Source: Actinomycetota bacterium (GTDB lineage Bacteria > Actinomycetota > Acidimicrobiia > Acidimicrobiales > Ilumatobacteraceae). Taken from it: a stretch of 64,000 bases of DNA. Location of the stretch: NCBI GenBank assembly GCA_016213625.1, contig JACQZZ010000048.1, positions 16,723 to 80,722 of the forward strand, read 5' to 3'. The position numbers were made by a program, and so were the translations under genes. The notes beneath the pieces were generated by a model. The model had not been told where the DNA came from. It did no database searches and saw nothing but the letters and a program-made list of their open reading frames with translations. Shown here in pieces: positions 32,347 to 40,100 of this stretch; within the stretch, counting starts at the first letter, position 1; the number at the start of each line of letters is the position of its first letter.

Positions 32347-34398
32347 TCAGCGGTAGTAGTAGCAGCCGTACTGGTCGGGGGTTCCCCACGCGGTGGAGTC
32401 GCGGGCGACCAGGGTTGCGAGGTCGGAGAACTTCACCTGATCGAGTCCGATGGTCACGAGTTCGTCGCCGATCACCATCGACCGCTGCAGCGGGTTCCAG
32501 CACCCGCTGTTCTCTCGCTGCTCGTGCTGCACGGTGCCCCGAAGCGTGATCTCGGTGCCCTCCAGTTGGGCGACCACCACACCGCCGGCCGGGCTGGTGA
32601 TGGAGTTGCTGGCACAGTCGACGGCGAATCCGCACGGCCCCCAGAACGGGGAGACCGGGATCACGATGGTGCCGTCCTCGGGCCAGTACAGGAACGCCTT
32701 GTGGTCCCACTCCGCGTCGCTGTGACCACCGATGGGCAGCACCGACAGTTGCTTCGGTGCGGACGGATCGCTCACGTCGAACAGCGAGAGTTGGGTCCCG
32801 GTGGTCTGACCGGTGTCGGTGGCCGACTGACCCACGCCGAGCAGCAGACCCTCACCCACCGGGTGGAGGTACGCGGAGTAGCCGGGGATCTTCAGTTCGC
32901 CGGTCACGACCGGCGCGGTGGGGTCCGTCAGGTTCACCACGTACAGCGGGTCGGTCTGGCGGAAGGTCACCACGTATGCCTGGGAGCCGAGGAACCGCAC
33001 GGCCTGGATCTGCTCGCCGAGACCGAGTCCGCCGACCGAGCCGATGGTCACCAGGTCGGTGCCTTCCGGCCGCAGCACCTTCACGAACGACTCGCTGGCA
33101 TTGATGCCACCGGTGTTCGACCAGTCGTCGACCGTGGTGGCGACCCGCAGGTCGCCGCCGAGCTCGCTCATCGCGAACTGGTTGAGCAGCCGCCCTTCCA
33201 CCTCGCCGGAGGCCACGTAGTTGGCCGAACCGTCGGCGCCCAACGCGAACTCGTGGATCAACGTGGGGGGTGGGCCGTCGTTCGCCGTGGTGCCGGACCG
33301 CTCGCCGAAGTACCAGTCCCACGGCATGGTCGCGACGTAGATGTTGGAGGTGCTCGCGTAGACGGTCTCACCCGACGACACCACGCCGGCCGCTCCCAGC
33401 GGCACGCCGTCGCCACGCAGGTCGATGGAGGCGATCCATGAGATGCCCAGACCGCTGAACTCGTTCGGCGCGGCGACGCTCGAGCAGTCGAGCGAGGCCG
33501 TCATCTCGTCGAAGGATCCGTCACCCATCTCGTCGAACATGCGCGGCATCCACTGGTCGATCGTCGACTCGCGGATCACCCGCTCGTTCTCCGCCTGAGC
33601 GCTGTCCTCGTTCATCCCGAACCGGTCGGGGGTCACGAACGGAAGCCGATTCGCGATCGCGGCGGTCAGCACCAGGCGAGCCATGCCGTCGATGGACCGG
33701 CTGGCCACCAACTGACCCTCCAGATGGCTGCGGTGCAGCAGCGTCGCGTCGCTCACGTCGCCGACGTCGAACAACGACACGATCGTGTCCTGGTAGCTGG
33801 TGTACTGCTGGGTGATCACGAGCAACCGCGTGCCGTCGAGCAGCAGTTGATGATTGCCCTGCTGCACGTCCAGCGTGTTGACCACCGTCGCCGAGTCCAC
33901 TGCGACGATGCGCACGCCATCGGCCCCGGCGATGTACAGGTGCGTGCCGTCGGTCTCGACGACGTCGCCCTCGTCGACGCCCACTTCCTGGGTGTTGGTC
34001 CCCGAGTAGTCGGGCGGGGCGGCGACGCCGGCAGCCGTGGTCTCCGTGGCGGCGCTTGCGCGCCCGCCCGAGCTGTCCTCCATCGCGAACATCGGCCCAC
34101 CCCATGGGCCGTAGTAGCCGCCACCCAATCCCCAGGGGCCGACGCGTGCGAGCGATTCATCGCGCAGGTAGCCCAGCAGTGCCGGGCAGTCGTCGAAGAA
34201 GCGGAGCCGGCTGGAGCCGAAGCCGCCGGTGCGCGGCAACGAGTGCGCACGGGTGGTGCTGGTCTCCTTGTCGTTCGGGACGCTCGAACGCGACGTGGTC
34301 TCGTTCGAGCGAGTGGTGACGGTGGCCGTTCCCCGGTCGGCACTGCATCCGGCGAGCGCCACCACCGACGCGAGGGCAATGGTGAGAGTGCGCTTCAT
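32347..34398 (-). CDS. Beta-propeller domain lipoprotein
   Basis: 683 residues. The N-terminus is a lipoprotein signal (M-K-R-T-L-T-I-A-L-A, lipobox V-A-L-A-G-C at about 18). A Ser/Thr/Arg-rich linker leads to the propeller domain seen in actinobacterial and archaeal secreted proteins (Pfam Beta_propel type). Blade-like strands repeat, for example V-D-E-G-D-V-V-E-T-D-G-T-H-L-Y-I, V-R-F-L-G-S-Q-A-Y-V-V-T-F and Q-T-D-P-L-Y-V-V-N-L-T-D-P. The last is characteristic of the family. Ten or so cysteines are scattered in the outside region. It is probably anchored to the outer face of the membrane; ligand unknown. The start ATG has no clear promoter, but tandem GAAC-N4-GTTC boxes lie 40-75 bases upstream. 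Confidence 0.85.
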   Translation of the reverse strand: MKRTLTIALASVVALAGCSADRGTATVTTRSNETTSRSSVPNDKETSTTRAHSLPRTGGFGSSRLRFFDDCPALLGYLRDESLARVGPWGLGGGYYGPWGGPMFAMEDSSGGRASAATETTAAGVAAPPDYSGTNTQEVGVDEGDVVETDGTHLYIAGADGVRIVAVDSATVVNTLDVQQGNHQLLLDGTRLLVITQQYTSYQDTIVSLFDVGDVSDATLLHRSHLEGQLVASRSIDGMARLVLTAAIANRLPFVTPDRFGMNEDSAQAENERVIRESTIDQWMPRMFDEMGDGSFDEMTASLDCSSVAAPNEFSGLGISWIASIDLRGDGVPLGAAGVVSSGETVYASTSNIYVATMPWDWYFGERSGTTANDGPPPTLIHEFALGADGSANYVASGEVEGRLLNQFAMSELGGDLRVATTVDDWSNTGGINASESFVKVLRPEGTDLVTIGSVGGLGLGEQIQAVRFLGSQAYVVTFRQTDPLYVVNLTDPTAPVVTGELKIPGYSAYLHPVGEGLLLGVGQSATDTGQTTGTQLSLFDVSDPSAPKQLSVLPIGGHSDAEWDHKAFLYWPEDGTIVIPVSPFWGPCGFAVDCASNSITSPAGGVVVAQLEGTEITLRGTVQHEQRENSGCWNPLQRSMVIGDELVTIGLDQVKFSDLATLVARDSTAWGTPDQYGCYYYR

Positions 34399-34437
34399 GC
34401 ACGTCGGACGCCGCTCCCCCCGCTCCGGTTCCCACCC

Positions 34438-34477
34438 ACGCGAACTTAAGTTCGCGCGTTGGAACTTAAGTTCGCGT
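34438..34477. repeat. Paired GAAC-N4-GTTC palindrome element, copy A
   Basis: Two perfect GAACTTAAGTTC units (34442-34453 and 34462-34473) at a 20-bp pitch. Together they make an inverted repeat with perfect 16-bp arms (34438-34453, 34462-34477) and an 8-nt loop. The folP stop codon (TAA, 34466-34468) is inside the right unit. Each unit also fits the LexA-type GAAC-N4-GTTC pattern. It may act as folP terminator, as an operator for the propeller gene, or both. A related element is at 60094-60125. Confidence 0.75.
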
Positions 34478-35281
34478 GATGGCGTGCCAGAGGCGAAGGG
34501 CTTGCACGTGCTCGGCGACGTCGTGGACCCGCACGATGCGTGCGCCGCGATCCACCGCGGCCAGCGCGGCGGCCACGCTGCCAGGGCCGCGCTCGGCGGG
34601 CGGCACGTCGCCGGCGAGCTCGCCGATGAACCGTTTGCGCGACACCCCGACGAGCACGGGGCACCCGAGATCGGCGTACCGATGCAGCTGGTTCAGCAGC
34701 TCCAGGTTGTGAGCCGTGGTCTTGCCGAAGCCGATGCCGGGGTCGACCACGATGTCGTTGATGCCCGCCTCGCGGCACTCGAGCACTCGGCGGACGAAGA
34801 ACGCGCGCACCTCGGCCACGACGTCGTGGTAGTGGGCGTGCGCCTGCATGGTGCGGGGGTCGTCGGTGGGCATGTGGTTCACCACGGCGGCCACCGCCGC
34901 GGCGGCGGTGACGGCGCGCATCGCCGGGTCGCCGAACCCGGTGACGTCGTTCACGACCACAGCGCCGGCCGCAACGGCGTGTTCGGCGGTGACCGCGTTG
35001 CGCGTGTCGATGCTCACCTTCACCCCTGCGGCGGCCAGTTCCCGCACGACGGGGAGCACTCGGGCCATCTCCTCGTCGGCATTCACTGGGGCGGCGCCGG
35101 GGCGGGTGGATTCGCCGCCCACGTCGACGAGGTGTGCTCCCTGCGCGGCGAGCGTCAAGCCGTGCTGCACTGCCGCGTCCACGCGTTCGAATCGACCACC
35201 GTCGGAGAACGAGTCGGGGGTGACGTTGACGATGCCCATCACCACGGTCGGCTGCGCCGCATCACCGGTGTCCCAGATCAT
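34466..35281 (-). CDS. folP: Dihydropteroate synthase
   Basis: Condenses 4-aminobenzoate with the pterin pyrophosphate in folate synthesis; target of sulfonamides. Conserved blocks are G-I-V-N-V-T-P-D-S-F-S-D-G-G (pterin/phosphate loop 1), G-G-E-S-T-R-P-G-A, V-V-N-D-V-T-G-F, N-H-M (replacing the usual M-H-M/N-H), D-P-G-I-G-F-G-K-T and G-V-S-R-K-R-F. Length is 271 residues. The ATG overlaps the stop of the pabB fusion gene by four bases, so 4-aminobenzoate supply and use are co-translated. The last two codons (Arg-Thr) and the stop lie in the palindromic element at 34438-34477. Confidence 0.95.
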   Translation of the reverse strand: MIWDTGDAAQPTVVMGIVNVTPDSFSDGGRFERVDAAVQHGLTLAAQGAHLVDVGGESTRPGAAPVNADEEMARVLPVVRELAAAGVKVSIDTRNAVTAEHAVAAGAVVVNDVTGFGDPAMRAVTAAAAVAAVVNHMPTDDPRTMQAHAHYHDVVAEVRAFFVRRVLECREAGINDIVVDPGIGFGKTTAHNLELLNQLHRYADLGCPVLVGVSRKRFIGELAGDVPPAERGPGSVAAALAAVDRGARIVRVHDVAEHVQALRLWHAITRT

Positions 35282-37026
35282 CCGGTCACCCACTCGACTC
35301 GGCGACGACCCCGGAGCGCGCTGACCACCTGGAGTTCGTCGACACGGTGCAGGTCGGCCACCGGCAGGACCCGCTCGGTCACGTCGCCCGCGAGGAGCAA
35401 CACCTGCCGACCCACGCCGGCGAGCCCCCCGGACGAGAGCGGAGGAGTGAACCACTGCGCCCCGATGCGGAAGAGCACGTTGGCCTTGCAGGTCTCGGTG
35501 ACCTCGCCGCGCTCGTTCCACAGCACCACGTCGTCGGCCTCGGGGTGTGCGGCCGCCGCACGGTCGTACACCGCGCGGTGGGTGGTCTTGTGGCACGTGA
35601 ACACGTCGTCGCTGCGCACCGGCTGATCGGCGACCACCACCGTGACCACCGACGGCATGCTGTCCATGCGGTCGAACGTGGTGGTGCACGTGCCATCGCG
35701 CGCGACGAGCAGTCGAAGCCGGCCGGCCTCGGTGTGGTCCTCCGCGGTCACCGAGCACAGCAACTCGCGCGCGTCGTCGCGCCGGAAGGCGAATCCGAAC
35801 CACTCGGCCGAAGCCTGCACACGGTCGAGGTGCAGGGAGAGGTGGAGGGGCACACCCGCTTCCACACGAATGGTCTCGAGCAGCTCGAACTCGGGGCGAT
35901 CGGTCATCAGCACTGCCGACTTCGCCTGCAGTTCGCGGTTCTCCGAGTCGCCGCAGCTGTCGGTGGTGATGCCGCCGCCGGCGCCGTACACCAACCTCCC
36001 ATTGCTGTGCACCACCGCGGTGCGAATGGCGACGTTGAACGTGGCGTGGGGACGGATGTGCCCGGCGACGAGCGGACGGATGAGGCCGATCGCGCCGCAG
36101 TAGATGCCACGCGGCCACGGCTCCATCCGCTGGATGTGCTGCATGGCCGACACCTTCGGCGCTCCCGTGATGCTGCCGCACGGGAACAGCGCATCGAACA
36201 GCTGCACGAGACGCACCGACGGAGCGATCTCTCCCTGGACCGTGCTGGTGAGCTGCCACACGGTCTCGTACCGCTCCAACGACAACAACGCGGGCACCGT
36301 GACCGACCCGACACTGGCGACACGGCCGATGTCGTTGCGCAACAGGTCGACGATCATCACGTTCTCTGCTCGATCCTTGACGGAGGCCGACAGCCACGCC
36401 GCCGCGTCGCGATCGTCGTCGGACCGAGGGGCGCGGGCGACGGTGCCCTTCATCGGACGGGTGGTGACGACCGGTCCGTGCACGTCGAAGAACAGCTCCG
36501 GGGACGCGCTCACCACGGCGAGGTCGCCCGTGTCGATGAACACGTTGAACGGGCCGCGCTGAGCGTGCGCCATGCGCGCGTAGAGGTCGAGTGCGTCACC
36601 CTCCAGCAGACCGTCGAGGCGATCGGTGAGGTTCACCTGGTACACGTCGCCGGCCGCGATGGCGTCGCGCACCTCGCCGACGTGGCGGCCGTACCAGTCC
36701 CACCCCCCACGGCGCTCCAGATCGTGCACCCGCACCGATTCGCCGGGCTGCACGGCGGGAAGCATGTCGGCCCGCGGAAATGCCGCGAACCAGGCCAGCG
36801 GCGTGTCGGGTGACGGCGACGCGGTGCGCTGCGCCGCATCGAATGCCGGGCCGGCCTCGTAGGCCACCATCAGCGCGACCCAGTGTCCCTCGCGAGCGGC
36901 GGACTCAGCAGCGCCGATCAACGGACGCACCTGGTCGAGGGTGACGGCCTGCTGCACGGCGATGGGGTTGCGCAACACCACCGCCGTACCCGACGTCAGG
37001 TCGTCGAACCGAGCCTGCACCCCCAC
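35278..37026 (-). CDS. pabB: Fused aminodeoxychorismate synthase (PabB) and lyase-like (PabC) protein
   Basis: 582 residues in two parts. The first (about 1-370) is the chorismate-binding enzyme: Y-Q-V-N-L-T, K-G-T-V-A-R, E-N-V-M-I-V-D-L-L-R-N-D and G-S-I-T-G-A-P-K are the signature motifs of PabB. The second (about 385-582) is a class IV aminotransferase-like domain (L-L-E-T-I-R-V, E-V-T-E-T-C-K-A-N-V-L-F), matching 4-amino-4-deoxychorismate lyase PabC. K-T-T-H-R in the second half includes the likely PLP Lys. The product, 4-aminobenzoate, is used by the next gene, folP. The GTG is preceded by TAACCT at 7 nt. No PabA glutaminase is nearby. Confidence 0.92.
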   Translation of the reverse strand: MGVQARFDDLTSGTAVVLRNPIAVQQAVTLDQVRPLIGAAESAAREGHWVALMVAYEAGPAFDAAQRTASPSPDTPLAWFAAFPRADMLPAVQPGESVRVHDLERRGGWDWYGRHVGEVRDAIAAGDVYQVNLTDRLDGLLEGDALDLYARMAHAQRGPFNVFIDTGDLAVVSASPELFFDVHGPVVTTRPMKGTVARAPRSDDDRDAAAWLSASVKDRAENVMIVDLLRNDIGRVASVGSVTVPALLSLERYETVWQLTSTVQGEIAPSVRLVQLFDALFPCGSITGAPKVSAMQHIQRMEPWPRGIYCGAIGLIRPLVAGHIRPHATFNVAIRTAVVHSNGRLVYGAGGGITTDSCGDSENRELQAKSAVLMTDRPEFELLETIRVEAGVPLHLSLHLDRVQASAEWFGFAFRRDDARELLCSVTAEDHTEAGRLRLLVARDGTCTTTFDRMDSMPSVVTVVVADQPVRSDDVFTCHKTTHRAVYDRAAAAHPEADDVVLWNERGEVTETCKANVLFRIGAQWFTPPLSSGGLAGVGRQVLLLAGDVTERVLPVADLHRVDELQVVSALRGRRRVEWVTG

Positions 37027-37033
37027 CGGGACG

Positions 37034-37039
37034 AGGTTA
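37034..37039 (-). promoter_or_regulatory. -10 box TAACCT, leaderless start of folate operon
   Basis: Minus-strand TAACCT ends 7 nt before the GTG of the pabB fusion gene; no Shine-Dalgarno. The same gap also holds a GAAACGTTTC palindrome at 37095-37104 of unknown role. Confidence 0.45.
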
Positions 37040-37165
37040 CCCGCCGCTCGGACGAGCCGACTCCGAGGGACGGGAGGCGACGCGAAGGAAAAACGAAACG
37101 TTTCCGGAACGCGCTCGCCGCACGGTGGAACGAATCAACCCCGATGACCAAGGAGCAGGTCCCCG

Positions 37166-40100
37166 ATGAACCAGTTCACCGAGCCGCCGACCCGTACGCG
37201 GGCGGCGGTGCCCTCACGACGCCGCAGAGCGTTCTTCGCACTGCTGGCGACCCTTCTGGCGGCGCCGATGGTGGCAGCCAGCATTCCCACCCCGACCGCG
37301 CAGGCAGCACCGGTCGGTCAGGGATTCGCCGTGACCGCCGCAGATCTCTCGTACATCCTCGAGCAGATCCAGATCGGCGAGTGGCACGTGGCCAACACCA
37401 CCTCCACCACTGGGCCGTGCGGCGCGCTCGTCGGTCCCGGCGCGCACCAGATCGCGAACCCGTTGCTGTCGTTCGGCATTCGCACGGTCGACGGTTCGTG
37501 CAACAACCTGCAGGCCGGTCAGGAGACGTTCGGCGCGTCCGACCAGGCGTTCCCGCGGTTGACCCAGCCGTCGTTCCAGCCGGCCGAGGACATCACCCCC
37601 TCGCTGCCGGTCGGCCCGCCCGGCCCCACGTCGTACGCGCAGACGACCGGCTCGGTCGTGGACAGCGAACCGCGCACCGTCAGCAACCTGATCGTGGACC
37701 AGACCTCCGACAACCCCGCCGCTGTGGCGGCGGCCGGGTTCCCCGTGCGCACGCAGGGCAACGAGGGCGTCGTCGTCTGCACGGATCCGCCCACCATCGA
37801 TCCGGCGACGAATCAACCCGTGCCGTGTGTGCCCGAGCACGAGACCCTCTTCATCCCGAACGTGACCACCGACGTCGGCCTCTCGCCGCCGTTCAACGGA
37901 CTGTTCGCGATCTTCGGGCAGTTCTTCGACCACGGTCTCGACAAGATCACCAACGGCGGAGCGGGCACGGTGTTCGTCCCCCTGAAGGACGACGACCCGC
38001 TGGTGACTCGCGGCCCCGACGGGATCGCCGGCAACGGTGACGAGGTGCCGCCCGGCCTGCGGTTCATGACGCTCAGCCGCGGCACCATCGTGACCGGCCC
38101 CGACGGGTTCCGCAGCGCCCTGAACACGGACACCCCGTTCGTCGACCAGAGCCAGACCTACACGTCGCACGGCTCGCACCAGTTCTTCCTCCGCGAATAC
38201 CAGCCGGCGGTCGATGGCCACCCGGTGACCACCGGCAAGTTCCTCAGCTCGGCCGACGACGGCCATGGCATGGCGGACTGGAATCAGATCAGGGCGCAGG
38301 CATCGGCAGTGCTCGGCATGCAGTTGGTCGACACCGACGTGAACGACATCCCACTGATCGCCACCGACCCCTACGGCAACTTCATCCCGGGCACGCGCGG
38401 CTTCCCGCAAGCAGTGTTCCCTGGCAACGTGCTCGTCGAAGGCGACCCCTCGGCCAACGGCGGCGCGGGCATCAGCCTCGTCGGCGCGGTCCGCATCGGT
38501 ACGGCGTTCCTCAACGACATCGCGCACAGCGCGGGTCCTGGCTCCACCAGCCAACCGAAGCTCCCCGATGCCGTCGGCGTCGCTGGTGGCAGCCTCGACC
38601 CGGTGGCTCCGGGCGAGTACGACGACGAGTTGCTCGGCCTGCACGCCATCTGTGGCGACGGCCGTTGCAACGAGAACATCGCCCTCCAGGCCGTGCACCA
38701 GATCTTCCACTCCGAGCACGACCGACTGGTCGACGACATCCTCGGCACCCTGCATCAGCCGGGCAACGAAGCGCTGCTGGCACGGTACGAGGCCATCGAC
38801 CTCGCCACCGGCCCGAACCAGACGTTCGAGTTCGGCGAGCGCATCTTCCAGGCCGCACGTTTCGTGACGGAGATGGAGTACCAGCACCTCGTGTTCGAGG
38901 AGTTCGCCCGCAAGGTGCAGCCGGCCATCAACCCGTTCGAGCCCTTCGCGTTCAACCAGACCGACGTGAACCCGGCGATCACCGCCGAGTTCGCTCACGC
39001 CGTCTACCGCTTCGGCCACTCGATGTTGACCGAGACCATCGACCGGGTGAACGCCGACGGCAGCCGCAACGACATCCTGCTGCTCGACGGGTTCCTGAAC
39101 CCGGCCGAGTACTTCCGGGACGGAAGCGGCGGAACGCTGACGTCGCGCGACGCCGCGACGTCGATCTTCATGGGCATGTCCGATCAGGTGGGCAACGAGA
39201 TCGATGAGTTCGTGACCAACACGCTGCGCAACAACCTGCTCGGCCTTCCGCTCGACCTCGCATCGCTCAACATGGCACGTGCCCGCAGCGAGGGCATCCC
39301 CTCGCTGAACAACGTGCGCAAGCAGATCTACGCATCCACCAATGATGGCCAGCTCGCTCCGTACGAGAACTGGGTGGCGTTCGGACAGGGTCTGAAGCAC
39401 CCCGAGTCGCTGATCAACTTCGTGGCGGCCTACGGCACCCACCCGACGATTCTCTTCGCCGACGGCGGACTCGACCTCGACTTCGCGACCATCGGCGACA
39501 ACGCACCGGCCACCCTCGCCTCCAGGCGAGCGGCCGCGACGCTCATCGTCGCCCCGGGCACCACCGACGTGCCGCCCGTCGATGCGGCCGACTTCCTCTT
39601 CAGCACCGGAGCCTGGGCCAACCAGGGCAACAGCTCCACGACGGGCCTCGACGACGTCGACCTGTGGGTGGGCGGGCTCGCGGAGAACACCAACGTGTTC
39701 GGTGGCCTGTTGGGATCGACGTTCAACTACGTCTTCGAGAATCAGCTCACCAACCTGCAGAACGGCGATCGCTTCTACTATCTCGCCCGCACACCGGGCA
39801 TGAACCTGCGCACACAACTCGAGGGCAACTCGTTCTCCGAACTCGTGATGCGCAACACCGATGCTTACGCGCTCAAGGCGGACCCGTTCGCCACGGCCGA
39901 CTGCAAGTTCCAGTTGGGTGACCTCACCTGGCCGGCCGCCAGTGGCAGCTTCATCACCGGCCCTGGCTCGGTGAACGACGTCATCGGATCGGACTGCGAC
40001 GAGAACCGCCTGCTCCTCCGTCAGCCCACGGGTCGGGTGGAGTACCGCTCCATCAACAGCGTGGATCCCTCCGGCATCAACGGACAGAGCGTCTACGACG

